Below are positions 9,848-21,097 of a stretch of DNA of 64,000 nt, one piece after another. A model generated the notes under the pieces. That model saw only the letters and a program-made list of their open reading frames with translations, had not been told where the DNA came from and did not search any database. A program made the translations under genes and the position numbers. Within the stretch, counting starts at the first letter, position 1, and every line of letters begins with the position of its first letter. Source of the DNA: Serratia liquefaciens ATCC 27592 (GTDB taxonomy: Bacteria > Pseudomonadota > Gammaproteobacteria > Enterobacterales > Enterobacteriaceae); NCBI RefSeq assembly GCF_000422085.1, contig NC_021741.1:3534001-3598000 (forward strand), written 5' to 3'.

Positions 9848-10825
9848 TTATTGAGCGTTGTACAAAATGACTGCGGCAGTTGCCAGCAGGTTCAGCAGCG
9901 TCAGCGGCAGACACACTTTCCAGCCGAAGGCCATTACCTGGTCATAGCGCGGACGTGGCAGAGCAGCACGAATCAGAATGAACATCATCATGAAGAAAGC
10001 CGTTTTCAGCGCGAACCAGATGAATGGCGGCAGGAATGGACCCTGCCAGCCACCGAAGAACAACGTCACAATCAGGGCAGAAACGGTGACGATACCGATG
10101 TACTCACCCACGAAGAACAGACCGAACTTCATGCCGGAGTATTCAATGTGGTAACCGTCAGCCAGTTCCTGCTCGGCTTCCGGTTGGTCAAACGGGTGAC
10201 GGTGACACACCGCAACGCCGGCAATCGCAAAGGTCACGAAACCGAAGAATTGCGGGATGACGTTCCACAGATGCGCCTGAGATTCAACAATGGTCTGCAT
10301 GTTGAAGGAGTCCGCCTGCGCCACCACACCCATCAGCGACAGGCCGATGAACACTTCGTAGCTCAGGGTTTGCGCAGAAGCACGCATCGCCCCCAACAGC
10401 GAGTATTTGTTGTTGCTCGACCAGCCGGCAAACAGCACGGCGTATACCGCCAGGCCGGCCATCATCAGGAAGAACAAAATACCGATGTTGAGGTCGGACA
10501 CCGCCCAGGTCGGACTGACCGGGACGATGGCAAATGCCAGCAACAGGGAAGTGAAGGCGATCATCGGCGCCAGGGTGAAGATCACCCGGTCGGAGAATTT
10601 CGGAACCCAGTCTTCCTTGAAGAACATTTTGATCATGTCGGCGACCAGCTGCAACGAACCGCCCCAGCCGACACGGTTTGGTCCGTAACGGTTCTGGAAC
10701 AGGCCGAGCAGGCGACGTTCGCCGAAGCTCATGAAAGCACCGCAGGTGACGACGACCAGCAGGATCACTACCGCTTTAAGCACGGAGATCAGAATGTCGA
10801 TCACCTCAGGGGTAAACCAGCTCAT
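9848..10825 (-). CDS. nuoH: NADH:ubiquinone oxidoreductase subunit H
   Basis: 325 residues, identical in length to E. coli. It is a membrane subunit with eight helices that forms much of the quinone chamber. The signatures [17 protein letters not shown] and [12 protein letters not shown] are present, with the acidic residues of the quinone-proximal loop intact. It overlaps the nuoG stop by four bases. Confidence 0.97.
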   Translation of the reverse strand: MSWFTPEVIDILISVLKAVVILLVVVTCGAFMSFGERRLLGLFQNRYGPNRVGWGGSLQLVADMIKMFFKEDWVPKFSDRVIFTLAPMIAFTSLLLAFAIVPVSPTWAVSDLNIGILFFLMMAGLAVYAVLFAGWSSNNKYSLLGAMRASAQTLSYEVFIGLSLMGVVAQADSFNMQTIVESQAHLWNVIPQFFGFVTFAIAGVAVCHRHPFDQPEAEQELADGYHIEYSGMKFGLFFVGEYIGIVTVSALIVTLFFGGWQGPFLPPFIWFALKTAFFMMMFILIRAALPRPRYDQVMAFGWKVCLPLTLLNLLATAAVILYNAQ

Positions 10826-13560
10826 CGTGTTGCCTCCCGCAGATTTTCAACCGTCGCACCCACCAATACCGGCGGGATCCCTGGCAAGCCGAGCGGTAAG
10901 CCCACCTGGCCCTGGGTCAGCGTTTCACTCAGGCGCACCGGCAGACGCAGCGTCTGGCCCGCACAGCTGAACTCCACCAGCGCACCGGCATTCACGCCAA
11001 GCGTAGCGGCATCCGCCGGGTTCACCATCACGTAGGCCTCTGGCATACGCTGCTGGATCACGCCGGAACGCTGTGACATTTCATCACTGCCGAACAGGTG
11101 GTAATAAGGCGCGACACGCCAGCCTTGCTCATGATCAAAGGCGGCAGGCACCTGGGTGAAGTAATCCAGCTTGCCCTCCCCTGCTTCGATCAGACGCACG
11201 CCCGGATCGCCATGACGCAGCTTGCCGCCCACTTCGGCCTGGAACTTGTTCCATGCCTGCGGTGAGTTCCAACCTGGTGCCCAGGCGAATGGGATCTGCT
11301 GACGATCGGCCAGCGGGCTGTTGTTCCCTTCCATCGAGAAGGCGAACATGGTGTCTTTATCCTGCGGCTGACGCGGCTCGTGCACGCTGATGTTGGCGCG
11401 CATGGCCGTACGACCACTGGAACGATGTGGCGAACGTGCCAATTTTTGACCGCGAATGCGGAAACTTGCGTCCGGTGCCGCGTCCACAATGCCCTGCAGC
11501 TGCGGCAACGCGGTAACACAGGCTTCGATAACGTGATCGAGCTGCGTCCAGTCCACGTGACGGCTGGTATAGGTGGAATGCAGCGAGTGCATCCAACGCC
11601 AGCTTTCCAGCATTACGGTGTAAACGTCTTTTTTCGCGTCGTCGTAGTAGGCCGGATCGTAAACCTGGAAGAAACGCTGTGCGCGGCCCTCCTGGTTGAC
11701 CAGGGTACCGTCGCTTTCTGCAAAACTGGCCGCCGACAGGATCAGGTTGGCCCGATCCATGATCGCGGTGCGCTGATGATCAACCACGATCAGGTTGCTG
11801 ACCTTGGCCAACGCGGCGTCCACCTTTGCCGCCTGCGCATGCCGGTAGAGATCGTTTTCCATCACGATAGCGGTGTCTGCTTCGCCGTTTTCCAACTGCG
11901 ACAGCGCTTGATCGAGCGAACCACCGCCAATCATCGACAAACCGATGCTGTTGGCCGCGCTGGCCACGAAGGTGATACCCACATCAGAGCCGCGATCCTT
12001 CAGCGCTTTGGCGATGTTGGCCGCCGCTTCGATGATGGCTTCGCTGCCGGCGTTGCTACCGGTGACGATCAGCGGTTTACGTGCGTCGGTCAGCGCCTGC
12101 ACGATGATATCGACTTTCTTGTTCAGGCCATCAGCCAAATCGTTGACCGCCGGTGCCGCATTATCCAGCCCGTGGGCGATGGCGAAGCCGAGACGCGCTT
12201 GCTCATCCACCGGTGCACGGTAGTTCCACGCAGCGATGTCGTCCAGACGGGTGTTGTCCACGTTGGTGACGAACAGTGGGTACTTGGCATGCTGGCCAAT
12301 GTTTTGTATCGCGGCAATCTGCCAGTCGGCAACGCGCTGGGCTGCCGCCATGGCGCGAGCCTTGCCCTTCACCGCCTGACGTACCGACAAAGCAATACGT
12401 GCGCCGGTCTGGGTCAGATCTTCACCCAGCACCAATACCGCGTCGTAGCCTTCAATTTCGCGCAGCGCAGGCGTGTGAACGCCGCTGTTTTGCAGCACGT
12501 TCAGCATCAGGTTCAGACGACCCTGTTCCGCCTGTGAAATACCGGTGTAGAAATTCTCGGCACCGACCAGTTCACGCAGTGCGAAGTTGCTTTCCAGACT
12601 GGCGCGGGGTGAGCCGATACCGATGGTTTTCTTCGCCTGACGCAGGATGTCCGCCGCGCCCTGCATAGCCTGTTCGGCGTTCAGGGTGATCCAGTCGTTG
12701 CCGCGCAGCTGCTGTGGCTGACGTGGACGATCTTTCTGGTTCACGTAGCCATAACCGAAGCGGCCGCGGTCGCACAGGAAGTAGTGGTTCACGCTGCCGT
12801 TATAGCGGTTTTCGATGCGACGCAATTCACCATAGCGCTCGCCCGGGCTGGTGTTACAGCCGATGCTGCACTGCTGGCAAATGCTTGGCGCAAACTGCAT
12901 GTCCCACTTACGGTTATAACGCTCGGAGTGGGTTTTGTCGGTGAACACGCCGGTCGGGCATACTTCTACCAGGTTGCCGGAGAACTCGCTTTCCAGCGTG
13001 CCGCTCTCAACACGACCGAAGTAGACGTTATCGTGCGCGCCGTACACACCGAAGTCGGTGCCGTCCGCATAATCCTTGTAATAGCGCACACAACGGTAGC
13101 AGGCGATGCAGCGGTTCATCTCATGCGAGATAAACGGCCCCAGTTCCTGGTTATTGTGGGTACGCTTACTGAAGCGGTATTTACGGAAGCTGTGGCCGGT
13201 CATTACTGTCATATCCTGCAGGTGACAGTTACCGCCTTCTTCACATACCGGACAGTCGTGCGGGTGGTTGGTCATCAACCACTCAACCACGCTTTCACGG
13301 AACTGTTTGGCTTCGGCATCGTCGATGGAAATAAAGGTTCCATCGGATGCCGGTGTCATACAAGACATCACCAAACGGCCACGCGTATCTTCCGCGTTTT
13401 GGTATTGCTTTACCGCACATTGGCGGCAAGCGCCGACGCTTCCCAGCGCCGGATGCCAGCAAAAGTAAGGAATATCGAGGCCGAGAGAGAGACAAGCCTG
13501 CAACAGGTTGTCAGCTCCATCTACGTCGTATTCTTTGCCGTCTACATGAATCGTAGCCAT
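10822..13560 (-). CDS. nuoG: NADH:ubiquinone oxidoreductase subunit G
   Basis: 912 residues from the start [11 protein letters not shown]; an ATG three codons upstream is also possible. The N-terminal 2Fe-2S domain has Cys34, Cys45 and Cys48 (C-W-H-P-A-L-G, A-C-R-Q-C). A His-Cys cluster region follows ([15 protein letters not shown]), then a 4Fe-4S ferredoxin motif (C-I-A-C-Y-R-C) and the extra N7 motif C-Q-Q-C-S-I-G-C typical of enterobacterial NuoG. The rest is a molybdopterin-oxidoreductase-like domain without a cofactor. It links NuoF to NuoI. Confidence 0.97.
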   Translation of the reverse strand: MATIHVDGKEYDVDGADNLLQACLSLGLDIPYFCWHPALGSVGACRQCAVKQYQNAEDTRGRLVMSCMTPASDGTFISIDDAEAKQFRESVVEWLMTNHPHDCPVCEEGGNCHLQDMTVMTGHSFRKYRFSKRTHNNQELGPFISHEMNRCIACYRCVRYYKDYADGTDFGVYGAHDNVYFGRVESGTLESEFSGNLVEVCPTGVFTDKTHSERYNRKWDMQFAPSICQQCSIGCNTSPGERYGELRRIENRYNGSVNHYFLCDRGRFGYGYVNQKDRPRQPQQLRGNDWITLNAEQAMQGAADILRQAKKTIGIGSPRASLESNFALRELVGAENFYTGISQAEQGRLNLMLNVLQNSGVHTPALREIEGYDAVLVLGEDLTQTGARIALSVRQAVKGKARAMAAAQRVADWQIAAIQNIGQHAKYPLFVTNVDNTRLDDIAAWNYRAPVDEQARLGFAIAHGLDNAAPAVNDLADGLNKKVDIIVQALTDARKPLIVTGSNAGSEAIIEAAANIAKALKDRGSDVGITFVASAANSIGLSMIGGGSLDQALSQLENGEADTAIVMENDLYRHAQAAKVDAALAKVSNLIVVDHQRTAIMDRANLILSAASFAESDGTLVNQEGRAQRFFQVYDPAYYDDAKKDVYTVMLESWRWMHSLHSTYTSRHVDWTQLDHVIEACVTALPQLQGIVDAAPDASFRIRGQKLARSPHRSSGRTAMRANISVHEPRQPQDKDTMFAFSMEGNNSPLADRQQIPFAWAPGWNSPQAWNKFQAEVGGKLRHGDPGVRLIEAGEGKLDYFTQVPAAFDHEQGWRVAPYYHLFGSDEMSQRSGVIQQRMPEAYVMVNPADAATLGVNAGALVEFSCAGQTLRLPVRLSETLTQGQVGLPLGLPGIPPVLVGATVENLREATR

Positions 13561-13639
13561 AGTCAGCATGCTTCCAAGTGGCCTGCCTTGCGGCAGGCGT
13601 TAATCAAAAATTCTGGCCGTGTCGTCGGGGCGAGTCGGC

Positions 13640-14992
13640 TTACCAGCGTTGCTTCAGCAGGTTGTTCGGCTGAATGCCGCCAATCGCATGCGCGTTACTG
13701 AAATGCTTCACGGCGATGCCCGCTTCGAACTCTTCACGGAAATATTTAATTGCGCTTTGCAGTGGCTCTACGGCACCTGGCGCGTGGGCGCAGAAGGTTT
13801 TGCCCGGGCCGAGGGAACGGCACAGCTGCTCGAGGGTTTCGATATCCCCCGGCTGCCCTTGGCCATTTTCCAACGCACGCAGGATCTTCACGCTCCACGG
13901 CAGGCCGTCACGGCATGGCGTACACCAACCGCAGGACTCGCGAGCGAAGAACTCTTCCAGGTTGCGCACCAACGGAACCATACCGATTTCGTGGTCCACC
14001 GCCATCGCCAGCGCGGTGCCAAGACGGCTGCCGGCTTTACCGATGTTCTCGAAGTCCATCGGCAGATCGAGATGATCGGCAGTCAGGAAGTCGGTCCCTG
14101 CACCACCTGGCTGCCAGGCTTTGAAACGCAGTCCGTCACGCATGCCACCGGCGTAATCTTCCAGAATTTCACGTGCGGTGGTACCAAACGGCAGCTCCCA
14201 AACGCCTGGGTTTTTCACCCGGCCGGAGAAGCCCATTAGTTTGGTCCCGGCGTCGTTACTTTTGCCGGCGGAGATCCCCTTGTACCAGTCAATGCCGTTC
14301 GCCAGAATGGCCGGCACGTTACACAGGGTTTCTACGTTGTTAACGCAGGTCGGTTTGCCCCATACGCCGGAGGAAGCCGGGAATGGTGGCTTGGAGCGCG
14401 GGTTGGCGCGGCGGCCTTCCAGCGAGTTAATCAGCGCGGTTTCTTCGCCGCAGATGTAGCGACCGGCACCGGTATGAACAATCAGCTCGAAGTCGAAACC
14501 GCTGCCCATGATGTTCTTGCCCAGATACCCGGCTTCGGTAGCCTCGGCAATCGCACGGCGCAAATGCACCGCCGCTTCGATGTACTCACCGCGCAGGAAG
14601 ATATAGCCGCGGTAAGCCTTCAGCGCGAAAGCCGAGATCAGCATGCCTTCCACCAACAGGTGCGGCATCTGTTCCATCAGCAAGCGGTCTTTGTAGGTGC
14701 CCGGCTCCATTTCATCGGCGTTACACAACAGGTAACGGATGTTCATGGATTCGTCTTTCGGCATCAGGCTCCACTTCAGACCGGTGGAGAAACCTGCGCC
14801 GCCGCGGCCTTTCAACCCGGCGTCTTTCACCAGGTTGACGATCTCGTCCGGAGCCAGGCCTTTAATGGCCTTTTCGGCGCCCGCATAGCCGTTTTTGCTG
14901 CGGTATTCATCCAGCCAGACCGGCTGTTTGTCATCGCGCAGTCGCCAGGTCAGCGGGTGCATTTCGGGAGTGCGTACAATGTCTTTAATCAT
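13640..14992 (-). CDS. nuoF: NADH:ubiquinone oxidoreductase subunit F (FMN, NADH-binding)
   Basis: 450 residues (E. coli 445). It oxidises NADH through FMN. The glycine-rich NADH site ([13 protein letters not shown]), the FMN site ([14 protein letters not shown]) and the 4Fe-4S motif [12 protein letters not shown] with a distant fourth cysteine (K-T-F-C-A-H) are all present. The start overlaps the nuoE stop by four bases. Confidence 0.97.
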   Translation of the reverse strand: MIKDIVRTPEMHPLTWRLRDDKQPVWLDEYRSKNGYAGAEKAIKGLAPDEIVNLVKDAGLKGRGGAGFSTGLKWSLMPKDESMNIRYLLCNADEMEPGTYKDRLLMEQMPHLLVEGMLISAFALKAYRGYIFLRGEYIEAAVHLRRAIAEATEAGYLGKNIMGSGFDFELIVHTGAGRYICGEETALINSLEGRRANPRSKPPFPASSGVWGKPTCVNNVETLCNVPAILANGIDWYKGISAGKSNDAGTKLMGFSGRVKNPGVWELPFGTTAREILEDYAGGMRDGLRFKAWQPGGAGTDFLTADHLDLPMDFENIGKAGSRLGTALAMAVDHEIGMVPLVRNLEEFFARESCGWCTPCRDGLPWSVKILRALENGQGQPGDIETLEQLCRSLGPGKTFCAHAPGAVEPLQSAIKYFREEFEAGIAVKHFSNAHAIGGIQPNNLLKQRW

Positions 14993-15540
14993 TGATACTG
15001 CTCCAGTAGCGTCTCGATATCTTCAGGCTTCAGCTGACTGTGAGTGTCCTCATCAATCATCATGGTCGGCCCTTTATCGCAGTTGCCCAGACAGCAGGTT
15101 GGCAGCAGAGTGAAGCGACCATCAAAGGTGGTTTGACCCGGTTTGATGCTCAGCTTCTTCTCGATGGCGGCCTGAATGCCCTGGTAACCGGTGATGTGAC
15201 AAACAACGCTGTCACAATAACGGATCACGTGACGTCCTACTGGCTGACGGAAAATCTGGCTGTAGAACGTGGCCACGCCTTCTACGTCGCTGGCAGGAAT
15301 GCCCAGCACTTCCGCGATGGCATAAATCGCACCGTCCGGAACCCAGCCGCGCTGCTTCTGCACAATTTTCAGTGCTTCGATTGAGGCGGCGCGTGGATCC
15401 TCGTAATGGTGCTTTTCGTGCTCGATCGCATCACGTTCTTCCGCGCTCAGCTCAAATGCATCAACGCCGCTCTGAGGAGCGGACGCATTGATGGGTTCAA
15501 GCGCTTCGTTATTCGCGTGATTGTCTTTTTGATCATGCAT
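14989..15540 (-). CDS. nuoE: NADH:ubiquinone oxidoreductase subunit E (2Fe-2S)
   Basis: 183 residues, about 17 longer than E. coli because of a polar N-terminal tail rich in Asn, Asp and Glu (residues 1-25). The thioredoxin-like 2Fe-2S fold follows. The four ligands lie in C-D-S-V-V-C and [11 protein letters not shown]. It forms the NADH dehydrogenase module with NuoF and NuoG. It starts two bases after the nuoCD stop. Confidence 0.96.
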   Translation of the reverse strand: MHDQKDNHANNEALEPINASAPQSGVDAFELSAEERDAIEHEKHHYEDPRAASIEALKIVQKQRGWVPDGAIYAIAEVLGIPASDVEGVATFYSQIFRQPVGRHVIRYCDSVVCHITGYQGIQAAIEKKLSIKPGQTTFDGRFTLLPTCCLGNCDKGPTMMIDEDTHSQLKPEDIETLLEQYQ

Positions 15541-15542
15541 AG

Positions 15543-17339
15543 TTAGCGGTCCACATCTGACATTACAAAATCGATACTACCCAGATAGACGATCAGGTCG
15601 GAGACCAGGCTGCCACGGATTACCGCTGGGATTTGCTGCAGGTGCGCGAAGCTTGGCGTACGTACCCGGGTGCGGTAGCTCATGGTGCTGCCGTCGCTGG
15701 TCAGGTAGTAGCTGTTGATCCCTTTGGTGGCTTCAATCATCTGGAATGATTCGTTGGCTGGCATCACCGGGCCCCAGGAAACCTGCAGGAAGTGGGTGAT
15801 CAGCGTTTCAATGTGCTGCAGCGTACGCTCTTTCGGCGGCGGCGTGGTCAGCGGGTGATCGGCCTTGAACGGGCCTTCCGGCATGTTGTTCAGGCACTGC
15901 TCAAGGATGCGCAGACTCTGGCGCAGCTCTTCTACCTTCAGCATCACGCGGGTGTAGCAGTCGCTGTTGCCGTCGCCGACCGGGATTTCGAAGTCGAAAT
16001 TCTCATAGCCGGAATACGGACGCCATTTGCGCACGTCGAACTCGATACCGGTGGCGCGCAGGCCGGCGCCGGTCACGCCCCACTCCAATGCCTCTTTGGC
16101 ATTGTAGGATGCAACACCCACGGAACGGCCTTTCAGGATGCTGTTCTTCAGCGCAGCCTTGACGTAGGAATCCAGGCGTTTTGGCATCCACTCCAGGAAT
16201 TCACGCAGCAGACGATCCCAACCGCGCGGCAGATCGTGTGCAACACCGCCAATACGGAACCAGGCCGGGTGCATACGGAAACCGGTGATCGCTTCCACCA
16301 GATCGTAGATTTTCTGACGGTCGGTAAAGGCGAAGAACACCGGGGTCATGGCGCCGACGTCTTGAATGAACGTACTGATGTACAGCAGGTGGCTGTTGAT
16401 GCGGAACAGTTCGGACAGCATTACGCGGATAGTGTCAACGCGCTCCGGCACCTTGATACCGGCCAGCTTTTCAACCGCCAACACGTAAGGCATTTCGTTC
16501 ACGCAGCCGCCGAGGTACTCGATACGGTCGGTGTACGGAATGTAGCTGTGCCAGGACTGACGCTCGCCCATTTTCTCGGCGCCACGGTGGTGGTAACCGA
16601 TATCCGGAACGCAGTCGACGATCTCTTCGCCATCCAGTTGCAGAATGATACGGAATGCACCGTGCGCAGATGGGTGGTTCGGGCCAAGGTTGAGGAACAT
16701 GAAGTCCTCGTTCTCGGTGCCACGCTTCATGCCCCAGTCTTCCGGCTTGAAGGTCAGCGCTTCCATTTCCAGATCTTCTTTCTGTTTGGTCAACACAAAG
16801 GGATCGAACTCGGTGGCGCGCGCCGGGTAATCCTTACGCAGCGGGTGGCCTTCCCAGGTTTGCGGCATCATGATGCGCGTCAGGTGCGGGTGGCCGTCGA
16901 AGGTAATACCGAACATTTCCCAGGTTTCACGCTCATACCAGTTGGCGTTAGGGAAAACCTTGGTTGCTGTGGGCACGTGCAGGTCTTTTTCAGACAGCGC
17001 CACTTTCAGCATGATATCGCGGTTGCGTTCGATAGAAATCAGATGGTAGAAAACAGAAAAATCCGCGGCCGGCAAACCGTCGCGGTGGGTGCGAAGACGC
17101 TCGTCCACGCCATGCAGATCGAACAGCATGACGTAAGGCTTCGGCTGTTTTCTCAAAAACGTCATTACTTCCAGTAACTGGTCAGGCTTGACCCATACCA
17201 CGGGCATTCCGGTACGGGAGGGCTGAACAGTGAAGGCTTCCGGCCCAAAACGGTTGCGCAGTTCGCCAATCACCGGATCGTCGAGGTGATCTCGGGTCTG
17301 CCAGGCCGGCAAGGCGTCGTGCGTCGTTGAATCTGTCAT
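15543..17339 (-). CDS. nuoC: NADH:ubiquinone oxidoreductase fused subunit CD
   Basis: 598 residues combining the 30-kDa subunit (residues 1 to about 190, with [12 protein letters not shown]) and the 49-kDa subunit (about 210-598, with [12 protein letters not shown] and the C-terminal [12 protein letters not shown]). The fusion is normal in enterobacteria. The 49-kDa half makes the quinone site next to cluster N2; H-P-S-A-H supplies the histidine at the headgroup. It is followed by nuoE and preceded by a gap of about 95 bp after nuoB. Confidence 0.97.
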   Translation of the reverse strand: MTDSTTHDALPAWQTRDHLDDPVIGELRNRFGPEAFTVQPSRTGMPVVWVKPDQLLEVMTFLRKQPKPYVMLFDLHGVDERLRTHRDGLPAADFSVFYHLISIERNRDIMLKVALSEKDLHVPTATKVFPNANWYERETWEMFGITFDGHPHLTRIMMPQTWEGHPLRKDYPARATEFDPFVLTKQKEDLEMEALTFKPEDWGMKRGTENEDFMFLNLGPNHPSAHGAFRIILQLDGEEIVDCVPDIGYHHRGAEKMGERQSWHSYIPYTDRIEYLGGCVNEMPYVLAVEKLAGIKVPERVDTIRVMLSELFRINSHLLYISTFIQDVGAMTPVFFAFTDRQKIYDLVEAITGFRMHPAWFRIGGVAHDLPRGWDRLLREFLEWMPKRLDSYVKAALKNSILKGRSVGVASYNAKEALEWGVTGAGLRATGIEFDVRKWRPYSGYENFDFEIPVGDGNSDCYTRVMLKVEELRQSLRILEQCLNNMPEGPFKADHPLTTPPPKERTLQHIETLITHFLQVSWGPVMPANESFQMIEATKGINSYYLTSDGSTMSYRTRVRTPSFAHLQQIPAVIRGSLVSDLIVYLGSIDFVMSDVDR

Positions 17340-17435
17340 AATTTTTTTTCACCACACTAAAGGGTTATTTCGCCGCAAGTTCACTTTTCGCTGTGTTAAC
17401 CAATAGCGCACTAAGATGGACGTTAAATGAACGTC

Positions 17436-18110
17436 TTAAATCTCGTCAGGCGTCCGAAGGTTGGTCACCGCGATACGCTCGCCGTGTTTACGCTCTCTTT
17501 CAGACTGCATATTGGCGCGGTAAACGCCCTGATCGCCAACAACCCAGGACAGCGGACGGCGTTCTTTACCGATCGATTCCTGCAGCAGCATCAGCGCCTG
17601 CATGTAAGCCTCTGGACGCGGTGGACAACCCGGGATATACACATCGACCGGCAAGAATTTGTCCACGCCCTGCACGACGGAATAGATATCGTACATGCCG
17701 CCGGAGTTGGCACAGGCACCCATGGAGATCACCCACTTAGGCTCCAGCATCTGTTCGTACAGGCGCTGAATAACCGGGGCCATCTTGGTAAAGCAGGTAC
17801 CGGCTACGACCATCAGGTCAGCCTGACGCGGCGAAGCACGCAATACTTCGGCACCAAAACGAGCCACGTCGTGAACGGCGGTAAACGACGTCACCATCTC
17901 CACGTAACAGCACGAAAGGCCAAAGTTATAGGGCCAAATAGAGTTTTTACGCCCCCAGTTCACCATGTCATGCAATGCATGTTCGAGTTTACCCATGTAA
18001 ACCGTGCGGTGAACCTGTTGATCCAGGGGATCGGCGACGACCTCCTGTTTTTGCAGGGGGTAACGGTCGTTCTCACCGTTCGGGTCTATGCGGGTGAGCG
18101 TATAGTCCAT
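17436..18110 (-). CDS. nuoB: NADH:ubiquinone oxidoreductase subunit B (cluster N2)
   Basis: 224 residues. It carries the terminal 4Fe-4S cluster N2. The tandem cysteines in L-S-C-C-Y-V-E-M, with further cysteines in V-V-A-G-T-C-F-T and [10 protein letters not shown], are the standard ligand set. It joins the peripheral arm to the membrane arm and reduces ubiquinone. Confidence 0.97.
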   Translation of the reverse strand: MDYTLTRIDPNGENDRYPLQKQEVVADPLDQQVHRTVYMGKLEHALHDMVNWGRKNSIWPYNFGLSCCYVEMVTSFTAVHDVARFGAEVLRASPRQADLMVVAGTCFTKMAPVIQRLYEQMLEPKWVISMGACANSGGMYDIYSVVQGVDKFLPVDVYIPGCPPRPEAYMQALMLLQESIGKERRPLSWVVGDQGVYRANMQSERERKHGERIAVTNLRTPDEI

Positions 18111-18133
18111 CTTAATGCCTCGTTTTTTACCGA

Positions 18134-18571
18134 CTACTGCGGATGACTGTTGGTGTTAGTGATCGTGCCTGGTTTACTCAGACGTTTGGAACGCGACGGT
18201 GTCCAGTCCAATGCGCCGATACGCACCAGATAAAACAGACCGGCCAATAGCACCAAAATGAAAATGGCGGCTTCGATGAAGCCAACCCAACCGCTCTCGC
18301 GAATGGAGACCGACCAGGCGTACAGGTACAAGGCTTCAACATCGAAAATAACGAAGAACATGGCGACCAGGTAGAACTTGGCGGACAGACGCATACGCGC
18401 CGTGCCGACAGAGTCGATGCCTGATTCAAACGGGGTATGTTTGGCACGCGCACGGGCTCTCCCACCCAGGAAGAACGCGCCCAGCAGCATTAAACCGCAA
18501 AGCCCGATAGCCACGACAAAAAATACGGCGAACGCCCAGTGATGAGCGATAACTTCAGTGGTTGTTGACAT
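18134..18571 (-). CDS. nuoA: NADH:ubiquinone oxidoreductase subunit A
   Basis: 145 residues (E. coli 147), three membrane helices, first gene of the operon. The conserved loop [15 protein letters not shown] of the ND3 family is present; in E. coli the equivalent loop starts P-Y-E-S-G. It packs beside NuoH at the quinone chamber. The promoter lies in the long upstream gap. Confidence 0.97.
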   Translation of the reverse strand: MSTTTEVIAHHWAFAVFFVVAIGLCGLMLLGAFFLGGRARARAKHTPFESGIDSVGTARMRLSAKFYLVAMFFVIFDVEALYLYAWSVSIRESGWVGFIEAAIFILVLLAGLFYLVRIGALDWTPSRSKRLSKPGTITNTNSHPQ

Positions 18572-18737
18572 ACTCTATGCTTACTCATCAAAAGTGGCGT
18601 CGATCGCTCTGCTCTTGTATCTGGCAGTTAGTGCACCACATCGATTTAAGGGAAGGATAAATAAACCACACAAACAAACTGCTTTTACAGCGAGTTAGGC
18701 AGCGTTTTACTGTGGGCTTTTTACTCCTTTCTATAAC

Positions 18738-18759
18738 CTTTTGTCAACTTTGACAAAAG
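18738..18759. promoter_or_regulatory. Perfect 22-bp inverted repeat containing back-to-back TTGACA elements
   Basis: CTTTTGTCAA and TTGACAAAAG are exact reverse complements separated by CT. Each arm ends in TTGACA, the ideal sigma-70 -35 box, one per strand. On the minus strand TTGACA is followed after 18 bp by TAAAAA, a poor -10, about 150 bp before nuoA. This may be the nuo promoter or an operator. The rest of the 711-bp gap between nuoA and hexS is AT-rich; I see no other gene in it. Confidence 0.4.
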
Positions 18760-19225
18760 TATCTACACACTAGTTTACATACGTATCATTTAATTAACAT
18801 TTGATGCGCCTGGCTTAGGCTAAATCGTGTCAGTTAATTGCCGTGTAGAAACAGATAGATATAAACCAACATGCACATTTCAGTTTTACTATACCATTGT
18901 CTCAGGAATCTCCTGTTCTTCCACTCACTACCTAGGGGTATTTTTTTGATCCAGGACACGTTTTCAGCATAAAACCTCAAAAAAAGTGTGGCCCTTTAAT
19001 AAATTTTGTCAATTCTGGCGGTAAAAATTGCCGTGACACGCTATCAAAATAACCCTATTTATTCCAGGCCTTTAGCAGCGAAATTAATCGTTCAAAAAAA
19101 CAGCGAAAGTCATTTTTTTCGTCTGATAACCGTTCTCATTACCCAGCAAAACTTAAATAAATACCTACTTCGATATCTGAATCAAACGAACTCGACATAA
19201 ATAAAACTTTTACCGAATTTTGGCC

Positions 19226-19255
19226 AAAAAAAACCTCCGCCGAAGCAGAGGTTTT
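19226..19255 (-). terminator. Rho-independent terminator of hexS
   Basis: On the minus strand AAAACCTC and GAGGTTTT arms with an inner GC pair and a CGAA-type loop are followed by eight T residues. It lies about 30 bp after the hexS stop. Confidence 0.85.
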
Positions 19256-19282
19256 ATCATCCCGTTTTAACGCGTTTCGGCG

Positions 19283-20224
19283 TTATTCTTCATCATCAAC
19301 CAAACAAGCATCATCTTGCAACGATGCCCCAGGTCCGTTGAAGCTGTAGTTGTCATTGCCATTCTGCATAGCGCTGAAAATCGCCATAGCCAGCTCGTTA
19401 CCGCACTGGGAGTCTTTGCACAGGCTATATTGAGTATCAGGAAGTGCTGGCAACCCTTCCGCTGTGCCAAGCACTCGCAGATCCGGACTCATCATTTCGA
19501 TAGGACGAACGGTAATACCCAGACCGGCCTTGCAGGCAGCGCGAACGGCGGAAAGCGTCGAAGCCACATAGGCGATCCGCCATGGGATCCCAGCGTCGTC
19601 CAGGTGTTTGATCGCCATCGCGCGGAACGGACTTGGATCGTCCATCACCACCAACGGGATCGGCTCACCGGCCTGGAAATAGTAATCCGCCGCGCAATAC
19701 CACAGGGTTGGCGAAGTACGCAGCACAATGTGCGGACGATCGGCTGTCGCTGCCGCTAGAGTGGTAATCGCCAGATCAACTTCACCGTTTTCCAACATGT
19801 CGATCATGAACGAGCTCGGCTTTACCCGAACGTCAATCGCCAGTTTTGGATACACCGACGTGACGCGGTTTAGCAGGAAAGGCAGGATGGTATCGGCGGT
19901 ATCGTCGGAAGCGCCAATAGTCAGAACACCCTTTATATTGTTATACATCAATGAAGTACAAGCTTCGTCGTTGAAACGCAGGATTTTCCTGGCGTAACCG
20001 AGAAGCTGAATACCGTGTTCGGTCAGTAATTTGTTGCGCCCATGACGGGCAAACAACTCTTTGCCAACCAGCTGCTCTAACCGCTGCATTTGTTGGCTGA
20101 CGGCTGATTGAGTACGACAAACGGCGACTGCCGCCGCCGCAAAGGTATTCAAATCAGCAACAGCTACAAAGGTTCTTAGCAGATCGAGGTCGAGATTGAG
20201 TATCGGACGATTTGCAGTTGTCAT
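19283..20224 (-). CDS. lrhA: LysR-family regulator HexS/LrhA
   Basis: 313 residues, close to E. coli LrhA (312), in the same position upstream of nuo. It has an N-terminal helix-turn-helix at about 12-70 ([24 protein letters not shown]) and a C-terminal effector domain. LrhA/HexA/PecT proteins repress flagellar, virulence and secondary-metabolite genes; the Serratia marcescens orthologue HexS represses swarming and prodigiosin. The acidic C-terminal tail ([10 protein letters not shown]) is unusual for LysR proteins in general. The 860-bp upstream gap probably includes a long 5' leader. Confidence 0.94.
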   Translation of the reverse strand: MTTANRPILNLDLDLLRTFVAVADLNTFAAAAVAVCRTQSAVSQQMQRLEQLVGKELFARHGRNKLLTEHGIQLLGYARKILRFNDEACTSLMYNNIKGVLTIGASDDTADTILPFLLNRVTSVYPKLAIDVRVKPSSFMIDMLENGEVDLAITTLAAATADRPHIVLRTSPTLWYCAADYYFQAGEPIPLVVMDDPSPFRAMAIKHLDDAGIPWRIAYVASTLSAVRAACKAGLGITVRPIEMMSPDLRVLGTAEGLPALPDTQYSLCKDSQCGNELAMAIFSAMQNGNDNYSFNGPGASLQDDACLVDDEE

Positions 20225-20280
20225 AGTGTTTTCTTCACTTTTTGAATTCTAATTTACAAACTACCCTGGTGTGTTTCTAA

Positions 20281-20303
20281 GACATCGTTTAAAGGGCGAT
20301 GTC
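20281..20303 (-). promoter_or_regulatory. Hairpin in the probable hexS/lrhA leader
   Basis: GACATCG and CGATGTC are perfect 7-base arms with a 9-base loop, 57-79 bp before the hexS start. A second small hairpin (CCACT-CATT-AGTGG) follows at 20319-20332. E. coli lrhA has a long untranslated leader targeted by a small RNA; these hairpins may belong to such a leader here. The rest of the gap up to alaA (20333-20970) is AT-rich and shows no convincing gene. Confidence 0.35.
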
Positions 20304-20986
20304 AGACATGACAGTACCCCACTCATTAGTGGAGGGCAAAAAAATTACTTTTATTTCGTTACCTCTATCGCCTTTTAAAATGTGATCTATCGTAAATGCT
20401 TATCGAATGCCGTACTTTATAAGTGGTGAAAGTGTTTGATTTTGACCGGGCTAAATATTTTACTCATTCAACGCGTGAGATTTCCACACCAATCGTGCTG
20501 CACAACCCCCGCATCCAGACTGGCCTCAGCGTCATTTTATATACTGAAAAGTAAGTAGCTCGCAGCGTAACGTTCGGTTCATTTTTTCACGACTTTAATA
20601 AATTCAACCAGTAACATTTTATGCGTGAATAAATCTCTAATAACTACTTAAACGCTGCTTAAGATAGAAACTGAAATATGGCTAATGTAATTCATTGTTG
20701 TCTTTCAGTGTGGATCGCCGATTGCCATCCCGCTATCAGACTACTCCGGCATTATCATTTCTTTACATTTTAACTTCTTTAATCTCTGGCACCGCTTAAC
20801 AGTTCTCCAAGTTTCCTTTCTCACACGGCGTGAGTGTGGGTAATTATGACTGTACGCCACCCGACAAGCAGAACAAAAAACCAAATAAATAAAAAATAGC
20901 AATATTAAAAACCACAAAAACACTTTAACATTGCTTATCTCACTTGGGTTCCTGCGTTCCCCCCTGCGTTTGCACCAAAGGCGTGC

Positions 20987-21097
20987 ATGGCCCTTCAAAA
21001 GCGCCCGCGCCAGGAGTACATTGGGCAGGTTGCGGTGTTCCACGGTAGGAACGCCCCCATCCCAGCAAAAGGCTCAACTTTTTATGTCCCCCATTGA
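20987..21097 (+). other. Possible upstream ORF overlapping the alaA start
   Basis: A 36-codon frame starts at an ATG preceded five bases upstream by AAAGG and ends inside the first codons of alaA in another frame, overlapping its start by 14 bases. It also covers a hairpin (GGTGTTCC-ACGGTA-GGAACGCC at 21034-21055). It could be a leader peptide coupling translation to alaA or a chance frame. Five alanines in 36 residues is only mildly suggestive. Confidence 0.25.
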
